From CADEDV01 sp036374495 (lineage in GTDB: Bacteria > Bacteroidota > Bacteroidia > Chitinophagales > Chitinophagaceae), in the NCBI GenBank assembly GCA_965652975.1, contig CBFGYO010000064.1:1-21342 (forward strand): DNA of 21,342 nt, written 5' to 3'. The notes below the pieces were generated by a model. The model saw only the letters and a program-made list of their open reading frames with translations, had not been told where the DNA came from and ran no database searches. Every line of letters begins with the position of its first letter. Within the stretch, counting starts at the first letter, position 1. The position numbers and the translations under genes were made by a program. Below are positions 1 to 8,119 of this stretch, piece after piece.

Positions 1-63
1 AAGAAGAAGGAAGTGTGTTGGGAGGGCTGGGGAATATTTTTGATGGGAGAGAATAGGGAGAAA

Positions 64-147
64 GATAAAAGTTAAAAGATAAAAGATAAAAGTTGTATCA
101 GGTCGGACACTCCGAACTAGTGCAACTTTTATCTTTTAACTTTTATC
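64..147. repeat. Long AT-rich inverted repeat after the M16 gene
   Basis: Positions 64-85 and 126-147 are perfect 22-base reverse complements built from GATAAAAG/TTAAAAG units. The 40-base loop holds a further copy of the unit and a small TCGGA-CAC-TCCGA hairpin at 103-115. The right arm ends three bases before the peptidase stop codon (150-152). It could act as a transcription stop for the minus-strand gene, or be a dispersed intergenic repeat. A related single-arm stretch occurs at 20924-20948. The palindrome is seen directly; its role is inference. Confidence 0.6.
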
Positions 148-149
148 TC

Positions 150-2999
150 TTAAAAGGCTTTCAACGTCTTCACCTCTTCCTTCACCGCTGCATTTTCCGG
201 GTACATTACTGATTTGACCATATTGTTGAGGGTCAAAAATTTCTTTGCCGCATTTTGTATGTCTTCTTTTGTAATTGCATTTACTTTTTGTTCATAATCC
301 AGGATGTTTTCCGGGTTGTCCTGGTTGATAAATGCATTGGATAATCCTGAAAGCCAGTAGTCGTTATTTTGCAGTTGCACGTGATATTGTTTCTTCCAGG
401 TTTCTTTCACCTTGTCGAGATCTTTTTGTTCCACTCCTTTTTCCTGCGCTTCTTTGATTATGTCAAGCAAGGCATTGGTGAGTTTTTCAACATTTTCGGG
501 ACCGCAGGGAACGGTAGCGCGTATGCTGTAATGCTCATAAGGGCGCTTCATAATGGAGCCGCCCATACCGCCGCCATACATACCACTCATATCTTCTCTT
601 AGTTTTTCAATGATCTTGATGTTCAGCACTTCGAGTAATGCAGCCAGGTGCATCCTGTTTTGACGGGTGTATTCTGTTTCGCCTTCAAACAGGAGATTGA
701 TCATAGCTTGTGATTCTTTACCTCTTTTGATCTTGATATCCGTTGTGCCTTTCACCAGGCGCAGGCCTACGTCCTTGTAACTATTTTCTTTTGGCGCTGC
801 AGGCAATGAACCAAGATATTTTTCCAGCAAAGGCTTTGCCTGTACAGGATCAATATTGCCAACGAATGTAAAGTGCATGCCATGGGCGTTGCCGAATATT
901 TCTTTATATATCGCCAAAGAACGGTCGAGTTTTATTTTATCGAAGTCGGAGGGTTTGGGCATGGCATCCACCCACGGATGATTGTTGTAGGCCAGTTTTT
1001 GCAACGTGTCCTGGTATGATGTGGATGGATCTTTACTGGAATATTCCAACGCGCCTTTTTCCTTGCTAATGAATGAACGGAAAAGAGCTTCATCTTTACG
1101 CGGAGCAGTAAAATATAGATAAGTAAGTTGCAGCATGGTCTCAAAATCCTTTACGCTGCTTCTACCTTCAATGCCTTCCTCATCTGCGTTTAAATATGGC
1201 GTAACTGTAAAGCTTTTGCCAGCTTTAAACTTACCGAGATCGGTGGGCGACATATCCTTGATACCCATTTGCTGCACGATCACAGCGGAATAGATAGCGT
1301 TTTGCTTATCGGCAACTGAGTATTTATGGTAGCCGCCCCAGCGCCACGCGTCATAAACGATTTCGTCATTTTTTAAAACAGTAGGTTTTATGCTTACGGT
1401 TATGCCATTGCTGAGCGTAAAATCAGTAGTGCCCAGTTTTTCATTCTTCGTTGTAGCTGTAGTTGATCCGGGTGCTGGCGATTTGTCGAGTAATGCTGTG
1501 GCTACAGCCGCTTCTGCATATGCCTTCACCGGTTTGGCATTTGCTTTCACTACTGCGTCCAGCAGTTGCGCGTTTGTAGGCAGCTTGTCCTTCATTGCTG
1601 CGGGAGCCTGTACCAATGTGAATGCATTGCTGGTAGAAGGCATTTTTTTAGCGATATCATTGATCTCCTGAAGTGTAATTCCGGGAACTGCTTCCTTTAT
1701 AAAATTATATCGATTGGTAATTCCCGGCATAGGTGCACCATTGAGAAAATTATTTAGATACTGCCCTACTAAGGCGCCCGATTCTGACTTATCTTTTTCT
1801 TTAAAAGCTTTCTCCGTGTTGTTGAGCAGGCTCGCCTTTGCGCGATCCAGCTCACTTTGCAAAAATCCAAACTGCCGCGCTTTATTAGTTTCTTCCATCA
1901 GTGCGTCGATGGCATCGTTTACCGTACCCTGGCTTACTACGGCAAATGAATTGAAAGAATTATAGCCTCGGAGGAATGGCGAATAACCTGTTTGCGCAAA
2001 AAGAAACGGTGGATTTTCTTTTTGTGTAAGTTCATTCAGGCGCTGGTTGATGAGTGTACTTACCAGGCCCTCAACAAGGCTTTTGCGATAATCGGCCCAG
2101 GTTTTTTGTTTTTGTGCCGGCTTTACAAAATTATATATCTGGATAAACGTGTTGGTAGCCTCCTCATCAGTTACTACCAACGCTTCAGGCGTAGTGCGTT
2201 GTTTGATGGGAATGATAGATGGCCGTGGTGTTGCTGAAGGTGGATTTTTAAATTTTTCAAAATGTGCGATGATCTTTTTTTCAGCTTCAGCAGGATCAAT
2301 ATCTCCCACCACGATTACCGCCATCAGGTTGGGACGGTACCAGTTTTTATAGAAACTCTTTAGTGTTTCGTGCTTGAAAGTTTTAAGAACAGTATCCGTA
2401 CCTATTGGCAAGCGCTGTCCATATTTCGAACCATTGAATAATACGGGAAAATATTTGCGGCTCATTCTTTCAAACGATCCTTTGCTTAGTCTTGACTCTT
2501 CGAGTACCACGCCACGTTCTTTTTCAATCTCCGTTTTATCGAAAAGATTATTGAATGCCCAGTCTTCAAGCACGGTAAAACCTTTCTCTACCATTTCTGG
2601 GTCTTCGGTAGGCACCGGCAAAATATAGACTGTTTCATCAAAGCCGGTATAGGCATTCAGGTCGGCACCGAATTTCACACCTGATTTTTGTAAAAAATCT
2701 ACAAGTTCATTCTTCGGAAAATTCTTCGAGCCATTAAAGCCCATGTGTTCCATAAAGTGTGCAAGGCCCCGTTGGTTATCATTTTCCAGCACAGATCCGG
2801 CATTGACTGCCAACCGCAGTTCAACTTTCTTTTCAGGTTTTATATTGCGACGTATATAATAGGTAAGTCCGTTGGACAGTTTGCCAACTTTTACGTCGGG
2901 ATCGACGGGCAATGGGTCTGTAAGCTTGTACTGGCAAAATGCAGCTACGTAGAATAAGCCCGACAACAGGCTTAAAATGATTTTTCGTGTGATGGTCAT
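150..2999 (-). CDS. Secreted M16 family zinc metallopeptidase (pitrilysin/PqqL-like)
   Basis: Predicted protein of 949 residues, an exported insulinase-type peptidase. The ATG at 2999 gives a standard signal peptide (basic TRK, then a hydrophobic stretch ending in AFCQ); the 16 codons upstream lack one, so I chose this start. The inverted zinc motif H-F-M-E-H (H81, E84 base, H85) is intact, and the third ligand is E161 in E-R-G-V-V, with the spacing usual for M16. The second half, from about residue 520, has the M16 fold pattern without the metal motif, as in two-repeat pitrilysins of about 900-950 residues. It probably degrades peptides in the periplasm. It is tandem with the deacetylase gene upstream, but a 176-base gap with a hairpin repeat suggests separate transcription. 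Family certain; substrate unknown. Confidence 0.93.
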   Translation of the reverse strand: MTITRKIILSLLSGLFYVAAFCQYKLTDPLPVDPDVKVGKLSNGLTYYIRRNIKPEKKVELRLAVNAGSVLENDNQRGLAHFMEHMGFNGSKNFPKNELVDFLQKSGVKFGADLNAYTGFDETVYILPVPTEDPEMVEKGFTVLEDWAFNNLFDKTEIEKERGVVLEESRLSKGSFERMSRKYFPVLFNGSKYGQRLPIGTDTVLKTFKHETLKSFYKNWYRPNLMAVIVVGDIDPAEAEKKIIAHFEKFKNPPSATPRPSIIPIKQRTTPEALVVTDEEATNTFIQIYNFVKPAQKQKTWADYRKSLVEGLVSTLINQRLNELTQKENPPFLFAQTGYSPFLRGYNSFNSFAVVSQGTVNDAIDALMEETNKARQFGFLQSELDRAKASLLNNTEKAFKEKDKSESGALVGQYLNNFLNGAPMPGITNRYNFIKEAVPGITLQEINDIAKKMPSTSNAFTLVQAPAAMKDKLPTNAQLLDAVVKANAKPVKAYAEAAVATALLDKSPAPGSTTATTKNEKLGTTDFTLSNGITVSIKPTVLKNDEIVYDAWRWGGYHKYSVADKQNAIYSAVIVQQMGIKDMSPTDLGKFKAGKSFTVTPYLNADEEGIEGRSSVKDFETMLQLTYLYFTAPRKDEALFRSFISKEKGALEYSSKDPSTSYQDTLQKLAYNNHPWVDAMPKPSDFDKIKLDRSLAIYKEIFGNAHGMHFTFVGNIDPVQAKPLLEKYLGSLPAAPKENSYKDVGLRLVKGTTDIKIKRGKESQAMINLLFEGETEYTRQNRMHLAALLEVLNIKIIEKLREDMSGMYGGGMGGSIMKRPYEHYSIRATVPCGPENVEKLTNALLDIIKEAQEKGVEQKDLDKVKETWKKQYHVQLQNNDYWLSGLSNAFINQDNPENILDYEQKVNAITKEDIQNAAKKFLTLNNMVKSVMYPENAAVKEEVKTLKAF

Positions 3000-3086
3000 G
3001 GCATTTGGTTTTTGAATTTTCGAACAGGGATATAAATATAAAGGCAAATTGCAAGTGGTGGCCTGCCGTTTATATCTTTTTTAAGG

Positions 3087-3175
3087 TTTCGCGCAAAGCA
3101 CGCAAAAATTAAAAGCAAAGACGCAAAGGGTAATTTTATTTTTGCGTCTCCGCTTCTTAGCTCCTTTGCGTGAAA
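3087..3175. repeat. Intergenic inverted repeat, copy A (GTTTC-GCGCAAAG family)
   Basis: An 89-base imperfect inverted repeat with ends TTTC-GCGCAAAG and CTTTGCGT-GAAA and inner arms containing GACGCAAA and TTTGCGTC. It lies directly against the stop codon of the deacetylase gene (TAG, complement of 3176-3178). Copies at 6214-6283 and 17515-17604 share the same terminal arms. It may fold in RNA and serve as a terminator or 3' end protector, or be a non-autonomous mobile repeat; neither is proven. Confidence 0.65.
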
Positions 3176-4099
3176 CTAAAGTGAATCCAACCCCTGCCGC
3201 ACTTCCTTTGTTTTCAATGTATCCGTGCGTTTTTTTAATGCATCAGGGTAATTACTTACCAGGGATAATTCGTATTCATCTTTTTTCTTCAACTTTTGAA
3301 TAAAGTCACGCAGTTGCAACGAGTCGCTGCTGCTCCTGTATGCCTGGTCATGTGCGAGCAACACGAGATTATCGGGTTTCTTTGTACGCTTATGTGTAAA
3401 CACGCTGTCGATCTGGGTTAATAATTCATCGGCTGTATTCTTTACGGCGTATGTCTTAGGGTCGAAATGCCATTCCAGGTCCCAACCCATCACTACAAAC
3501 CCTGCTTTTTGCAATGAATCCATTGCTGCTTTACTTTTCCTTATGTCTGTATAATGGAGACTATCGATGCGCCAGCTATTGCGGCCCGGTGCACGTACAA
3601 TATTATTATCAGGCAACAGGCTGTCTTTCGTTCGTTCCATATCCTTTACAACGTTGGCGGGTTCTTCATAAAATTTATCATACCTGTTATGAGCATGGGT
3701 ATAGCTATGATTGCACAATTCTATATTCTTAGCCATCTTCAGGCTGTCCCATACTGCTGCCTGTCCTGCACTGGCAAATACATGTTCACCTACAATGAAA
3801 AATGTAACAGGAACATTTTCCTGTTGTACAATGTCAAGCACATTCTTGGTTCCCCTATTAGGTCCATCATCGAACGTGAGATAGATTTTCTTTTTTTGTT
3901 TGACGGGCTTCTTGGGTCTTGCAGTAACAATAATTGATTTAGTCGGAGCGAGCCTGCATTCTATGGCGTCAAAAGTTGGTTTGTTTTCTTGCGCTTCAGG
4001 TCGGCAGGCTACGAGGTAGATTGAAAGAACGAGTGGGAGGGTGTACTGCGTAAGATAGCCCGAAGGCTCGGGTTCGTCGGGGGTGACAGGTGTTTGCAT
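3176..4099 (-). CDS. Polysaccharide deacetylase (NodB domain, CE4), probable lipoprotein
   Basis: Predicted protein of 307 residues. All five CE4 motifs are visible: TFDDG (D77, D78), H-S-Y-T-H (H131, H135 metal ligands), R-A-P-G-R-N (R169), G-W-D-L-E-W, and L-L-A-H (H250). Such enzymes remove N-acetyl groups from peptidoglycan or other amino-sugar polymers in a metal-dependent way. The ATG at 4099 is the only ATG start near the signal region; the frame runs open to a TTG at 4228, which I rejected. A lipobox-like L-V-A-C (C32) follows a hydrophobic segment, suggesting a lipoprotein, but about 18 residues rich in Pro, Asp and Glu precede it and basic residues are missing, which is unusual. A Lys-rich linker (about 62-72) comes before the catalytic domain. 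Enzyme class firm; target polymer unknown. Confidence 0.9.
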   Translation of the reverse strand: MQTPVTPDEPEPSGYLTQYTLPLVLSIYLVACRPEAQENKPTFDAIECRLAPTKSIIVTARPKKPVKQKKKIYLTFDDGPNRGTKNVLDIVQQENVPVTFFIVGEHVFASAGQAAVWDSLKMAKNIELCNHSYTHAHNRYDKFYEEPANVVKDMERTKDSLLPDNNIVRAPGRNSWRIDSLHYTDIRKSKAAMDSLQKAGFVVMGWDLEWHFDPKTYAVKNTADELLTQIDSVFTHKRTKKPDNLVLLAHDQAYRSSSDSLQLRDFIQKLKKKDEYELSLVSNYPDALKKRTDTLKTKEVRQGLDSL

Positions 4100-4184
4100 T
4101 TTGAATAGTTTAATTTGATATGTGAATGTAATTAGGGGACAGGGTGGTGTGCAAGAATGTTTGGTTAAATAAAAGCGAAAGGCA

Positions 4185-4292
4185 GTTTCACGCGGCGCCC
4201 GCCATGTAAGCCGCGACGGAGTGGGCAAACAGTTTTATGTATCTCCGAACCTTGTTGCGTCGTAAAACTTCGCTGCGAGCGTTGCGGGAAAC
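4185..4292. repeat. Possible degenerate copy D of the intergenic inverted repeat
   Basis: Begins with GTTTCACGC and ends with GCGGGAAAC. The right part (4264-4294) resembles the right arm of copy B (6259-6287): both contain AAAACTTCGC, then GAGC, then a TTGCG-GAAACAAA-like tail. The interior differs and arm pairing is poor, so it may be a decayed copy. It lies between the divergent deacetylase and oxidoreductase genes, in the only non-coding DNA available for their promoters. Confidence 0.4.
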
Positions 4293-4352
4293 AAATCGCG
4301 TCATTTAAACCCCGCTGGAAATATCTTAAATTCGCACCTCAACTAAACCGCA

Positions 4353-6200
4353 ATGATCAGGAAACAGGAAGTTTTACAGGATGTCGTTATCAAGTTTGCA
4401 GGCGATAGTGGGGATGGAATGCAGTTGACGGGTACCCAATTTACTAATAACACGGCCCTTTTAGGTATAGATCTCTCTACTTTCCCTGATTTCCCCGCCG
4501 AAATTCGCGCTCCACAGGGCACTTTACCCGGCGTGAGTGGATACCAGTTGCGATTTTCTTCCGACAGGGTGTTCACACCCGGCGATGCCTGCGATGTGCT
4601 GGTGGCAATGAATGCGGCAGCTCTTAAAACGAACCTCACAGCTCTCAAAAAAGGAGGAAAGATTATCGTCAATACCGATGGTTTTGATGGCAAAAACCTC
4701 CGTCTCGCCAATTATCCCGAAGGTGAAAACCCCCTGGAAAATGGCAGCCTCGATAATTATGAAGTGATCAAGATGGACGTGACCAAGATGACACGGGAGG
4801 CTTTGAAAGATTTTACCATGGGCATGAAAGAGAAAGACCGCGCAAAGAACATGTTTGTGTTGGGATTTCTATACTGGATGTATGGGCGAAGCATGGAGAA
4901 TACGATCGCGTTTCTCCAGGAAAAGTTTGGGAAGAAGCAGGAAATTTTTGACAGCAATATCAAAGTATTACAGGCCGGATATAATTATGGTGATACGACC
5001 GAAACCTTTACCACTACTTATAAGGTGGAAAAGGCGAAGATGCAAAGTGGCGTGTATCGCTCTATCATGGGCAACCAGGCTGTGACATTTGGTCTTATTG
5101 CAGCTTCGCAAAAGAGTGGCTTGCCACTGTTTCTGGGTTCATACCCCATTACACCGGCTTCGGATATTTTGCATGAATTAAGCAAGTATAAAAATTTTGG
5201 GGTTCGTACGTTCCAGGCCGAAGACGAAATTGCAGCGATCACCTCCGCTATCGGTGCTGCTTATGGCGGTTCATTGGGCGTTACCACTACTTCTGGCCCG
5301 GGCATGGCTTTGAAAGCCGAAGCGATGGGACTTGCGGTAATGCTTGAAATTCCTTTGCTGATATGTGATGTGCAACGTGGTGGTCCATCCACCGGTTTGC
5401 CTACCAAAACGGAGCAGTCAGACCTGCTGCAGGCATATTATGGTAGAAATGGTGAATGCCCGATGCCCATTGTTTCGGCTTCCACACCTGCCGATTGTTT
5501 TGAAGCAGTGTATGAAGCAGTTCGCATCGCAGTTCAACACATGACACCCGTTATTTTTTTAAGTGATGGTTATATAGCTAACGGTGCTGAACCCTGGAAG
5601 TTTCCGCAGTCGGACCAATTGCCGGCAATACCGGTGAAGTTTAAAACGGAGTTGGGACACGGCGAAGAAAAGTTGCAACCGTACCTCCGCGATGAAAAGC
5701 TGGCCAGGCCCTGGGCTATTCCCGGTACACCTGGATTAGAACACCGGATTGGCGGCTTGGAAAAACAAAATATTACGGGCAATGTGAACTATGAACCGGA
5801 AAATCACCAACTGATGGTAAAGATCCGGCAGGAAAAGGTTGATAAGATCGCTGAATATATCTCCGAACAAAAACTGGATAGCGGACCCGAAAAAGGCAAG
5901 ATCCTGGTGCTTGGCTGGGGTTCTACCTACGGTGCTATTAAAAGTGCCGTGTCGGAACTGCAGGCCAAAGGTCATGCTATCAGTCATGCACACCTGCGGC
6001 ATATCCGTCCATTCCCCAAGAACCTGGGCGATATCCTGCGCAATTTTGAAACGGTGTTGATTCCTGAAATCAATAATGGTCAGCTCATCCGCATTATCCG
6101 TGACTTGTATTTCATAGATGCCAAAGGTTACAACAAGATCATGGGGATACCCATTACGAAGACGGAACTGGTGATGAAGCTGGAGGAAATGCTCGCGTAG
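4353..6200 (+). CDS. korA: 2-oxoacid:ferredoxin oxidoreductase, fused gamma-alpha subunit (KorA type)
   Basis: Predicted protein of 615 residues. Residues about 10-205 are the gamma domain, with G-D-S-G-D-G-M near residues 17-23. From about residue 235 the alpha (pyrimidine-binding) domain follows, with Y-P-I-T-P (264-268), Q-A-E-D-E (288-292), T-S-G-P-G (313-317) and the R-G-G-P-S-T-G block (342-348). This gamma-alpha fusion is typical of 2-oxoglutarate:ferredoxin oxidoreductase, which decarboxylates a 2-oxoacid to acyl-CoA and reduces ferredoxin with a separate beta subunit that carries TPP and an Fe-S cluster. The beta gene normally follows directly; here a hairpin repeat and a RidA-like gene follow instead. 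2-Oxoglutarate is the likeliest substrate, but other 2-oxoacids are possible. The ATG at 4353 fits the N-terminus of the family. Confidence 0.93.
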   Translation: MIRKQEVLQDVVIKFAGDSGDGMQLTGTQFTNNTALLGIDLSTFPDFPAEIRAPQGTLPGVSGYQLRFSSDRVFTPGDACDVLVAMNAAALKTNLTALKKGGKIIVNTDGFDGKNLRLANYPEGENPLENGSLDNYEVIKMDVTKMTREALKDFTMGMKEKDRAKNMFVLGFLYWMYGRSMENTIAFLQEKFGKKQEIFDSNIKVLQAGYNYGDTTETFTTTYKVEKAKMQSGVYRSIMGNQAVTFGLIAASQKSGLPLFLGSYPITPASDILHELSKYKNFGVRTFQAEDEIAAITSAIGAAYGGSLGVTTTSGPGMALKAEAMGLAVMLEIPLLICDVQRGGPSTGLPTKTEQSDLLQAYYGRNGECPMPIVSASTPADCFEAVYEAVRIAVQHMTPVIFLSDGYIANGAEPWKFPQSDQLPAIPVKFKTELGHGEEKLQPYLRDEKLARPWAIPGTPGLEHRIGGLEKQNITGNVNYEPENHQLMVKIRQEKVDKIAEYISEQKLDSGPEKGKILVLGWGSTYGAIKSAVSELQAKGHAISHAHLRHIRPFPKNLGDILRNFETVLIPEINNGQLIRIIRDLYFIDAKGYNKIMGIPITKTELVMKLEEMLA

Positions 6201-6213
6201 GGTGCGTGCACTG

Positions 6214-6283
6214 TTTCATGCAAAGTAAGTTTATAAAAAACCATTTGCGCCTTTGTCCAAAACTTCGCGAGCTTTGCGTGAAA
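6214..6283. repeat. Intergenic inverted repeat, copy B
   Basis: A 70-base element with GTTTCATGCAAAG at 6213-6225 and its near-complement CTTTGCGTGAAAC at 6272-6284 (one mismatch in 13). It starts 13 bases after the oxidoreductase stop and ends 13 bases before the start of the RidA-like gene. It has the same terminal arms as copies A and C but a shorter interior. It may terminate or process the upstream transcript. Confidence 0.65.
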
Positions 6284-6296
6284 CAAACCCTTCTAT

Positions 6297-6737
6297 ATGA
6301 GAAAGTACCTCATCCTAATTGCGCTTTTCCAATTCGTTTTTCTAGTTACCATCTGTGGGCAGGAGAAAAATATCCATAAACAAAAATTCAACTGGGGACG
6401 TGGTGAACAGGATACTACTGCCGGCTATGCACAGGCGGTGCGTGTAGATAATGTGCTGTACATTTCCGGCACGGTATCGCGTGATGTTACCCCCGAAGGT
6501 ATCAGGAGGGTATACCAAAACCTGGAAAGGACATTGCAGCATTACGGCGCCACCTTTCAAAATGTAGTTAAAGAAAATCTTTATACCACCGATATCGAAG
6601 CGATGAAAAAATACAATGATGCCCGGAAAGCTTTTTACAAAGGTGATTTTCCTGCGGCTACCTGGGTGCAGATATCGAGATTGTATATGGAAGACGCGAA
6701 ATTGGAAGTTGAGTTGATCGCCCATCTACCGAAATAG
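6297..6737 (+). CDS. Exported RidA/YjgF/UK114-like protein lacking the catalytic arginine
   Basis: Predicted protein of 146 residues. Residues 1-21 form a signal peptide (MRKY, hydrophobic core, ending in CGQ), so the protein is probably periplasmic; enzymatic RidA is cytoplasmic. The Rid fold is clear: V-L-Y-I-S-G-T-V (53-60), the R-V-Y-Q-N-L helix, F-P-A-A-T-W-V (118-124), and K-L-E-V-E-L-I-A (135-142). RidA enzymes that hydrolyse enamine/imine intermediates carry Arg in the F-P-A-R motif; here that position is Ala121, so imine deaminase activity is unlikely. It may bind a small ligand instead. It stands alone: a repeat separates it from the upstream gene, and the next gene converges on it. 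Fold assignment firm, function unknown. Confidence 0.85.
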   Translation: MRKYLILIALFQFVFLVTICGQEKNIHKQKFNWGRGEQDTTAGYAQAVRVDNVLYISGTVSRDVTPEGIRRVYQNLERTLQHYGATFQNVVKENLYTTDIEAMKKYNDARKAFYKGDFPAATWVQISRLYMEDAKLEVELIAHLPK

Positions 6738-6806
6738 CTTCGAGCTCCGAGCTTCGAGCGAGCACTTGAACAACGTTAATAGAGTAATTCTGGCTCACAG
6801 CTCGAG
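6737..6806. repeat. Short GCTTCGAGC repeats between convergent genes
   Basis: GCTTCGAGC occurs twice in direct orientation (6737-6745 and 6751-6759), and AGCTCGAG at 6799-6806 is partly complementary to the first copy. This is the 73-base gap between the convergent RidA-like and HD-PycTM genes. A weak bidirectional termination structure is possible, but there is no T tract. Confidence 0.35.
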
Positions 6807-6810
6807 GTCT

Positions 6811-8103
6811 CTATGGAGATATCGGCGCTTCCCTTACTTCGGACGTCGTAAAGAGATATTTGTAACCTATGGAGAGGCCATAGGCCACCATAGTTATAAT
6901 AAGTCCATACATGAATATATTATAGGAAATACGCAGCCACTTATATTTTTTTGCCAGCACCAGACCCAGGAAGTAAATATCTTTTACCATGCTTCCATAG
7001 AGATAATCCCGGCTGTTAAGCATTTCGCGCATTCCCCAATCATAATCCGGTAATGACATATTGTGGAAATTGCCAAAAAACAGCAGGTTGGTCTTTTTTG
7101 ATGTGATATCTTCTTTGGTAAACCTGCCTTCTGTAATATTTGGCCTGGTTGCTTTTACAGCAAATACAATTGTGGAAACGCAAACCAGTATGAGTATGAT
7201 TGTGGGTATGATCAGGTGAGGTTCTTCTTCGATTTTTCTCAATAAAACAGAAATAACTACGGAGAGAATAATCGAGTTTACGGAGATCATGATATTGGCT
7301 TTGCTATCGGCCATCTGGCTCAAACTCGCATGGTTGCTGGCCATGATGCGGAATACGGTCGATATTCCTCTTTCCGTTTGTGTATCCTTATCCTTATTCT
7401 TTTTGTTTTTTGGATCAGATGCATCTACGGGTATCTCTTCTTTCATTACCGCCAGCATGTCGTCGGCCTTGTTGTTCTTTTTGGATGACTTCTTACCATT
7501 GCCATCATCCTTTGATTTGAGTTCGGCAATGTGCTTTTCTTTTACCGGCTGCAACTTCCTTTTTCCATAATCTGTAAAGTATTTATGGTTTTCCATGAAC
7601 GTGATATTCATTTTGCGCCATTTCTTCTTGGAAAGATCTTCGCCGGAGATTTCAGCAAGTTCCTGCCTCAATTCCTCGTTTTTTATTTTAAATTCGTCTG
7701 TACCCAGGTGAAAGAGATCGGCATCACTAATTATTTGTTCGATTAATGTTCCCGGAGCTTGTGGCATTTTTGTTGTTTCAATAGCCTTGATTACTTTATC
7801 GACCAGTACCGGGTCAGCGTTGTGTTCTTTTAAAAATTGGGTAGCCAATTCAACACTTTTGGCTTCATGGCCCTGTGATTCGCCGCTTGAAAAACCCGTA
7901 TCATGAAACCAGGCGGCAATAATAACTGCATTCCTGTCCTCAGGTTGCAGTTTATAATAATCCGCCATTTCCTCGACAGCGCGCACTACCTGCCGGGTAT
8001 GGTCGAGATTATGGTACTTGAAGCTTTTGCTAACTTTATTTTCGAAAATATTTGTAGCAAATTCCCGGGCGGCAGCAACCAGGTTCGTTTGCGGCTCAGT
8101 CAT
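6811..8103 (-). CDS. HD-domain phosphohydrolase fused to a PycTM (DUF5706)-type membrane module
   Basis: Predicted protein of 430 residues. Residues about 25-135 are an HD domain with H35, H67-D68 (W-F-H-D-T-G) and D127, the usual metal ligands of phosphohydrolases and cyclic-nucleotide phosphodiesterases. A Lys/Asp-rich linker (about 195-245) follows. Residues about 247-415 match the PycTM pattern: D-S-K-A-N-I-M, two membrane helices (about 272-288 and 299-317), a central N-F-H-N-M-S region and a last helix (about 394-412). PycTM modules are known as membrane-damaging effectors in Pycsar anti-phage systems, where cyclic CMP or UMP triggers them. Here a metal hydrolase is fused in front, and no compact PycC gene is adjacent. 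It could degrade or sense a cyclic nucleotide; a housekeeping role is equally possible. It diverges from the lipoprotein gene with only 16 bases between start codons. Confidence 0.8.
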   Translation of the reverse strand: MTEPQTNLVAAAREFATNIFENKVSKSFKYHNLDHTRQVVRAVEEMADYYKLQPEDRNAVIIAAWFHDTGFSSGESQGHEAKSVELATQFLKEHNADPVLVDKVIKAIETTKMPQAPGTLIEQIISDADLFHLGTDEFKIKNEELRQELAEISGEDLSKKKWRKMNITFMENHKYFTDYGKRKLQPVKEKHIAELKSKDDGNGKKSSKKNNKADDMLAVMKEEIPVDASDPKNKKNKDKDTQTERGISTVFRIMASNHASLSQMADSKANIMISVNSIILSVVISVLLRKIEEEPHLIIPTIILILVCVSTIVFAVKATRPNITEGRFTKEDITSKKTNLLFFGNFHNMSLPDYDWGMREMLNSRDYLYGSMVKDIYFLGLVLAKKYKWLRISYNIFMYGLIITMVAYGLSIGYKYLFTTSEVREAPISP

Positions 8104-8119
8104 ACATTAAAGTTTGAAC

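Noticed and set aside
3000..3047. Longer N-terminus for the M16 peptidase
   Set aside because: The extra 16 codons lie in front of a textbook signal peptide; the ATG at 2999 is the better start.
3554..3937. Frame of 127 codons opposite the deacetylase gene
   Set aside because: It mirrors the CE4 coding region, whose motifs fix the true strand and frame.
6342..6725. Frame of 127 codons opposite the RidA-like gene
   Set aside because: The sense frame has a signal peptide and the Rid fold; the antisense frame has nothing recognisable.
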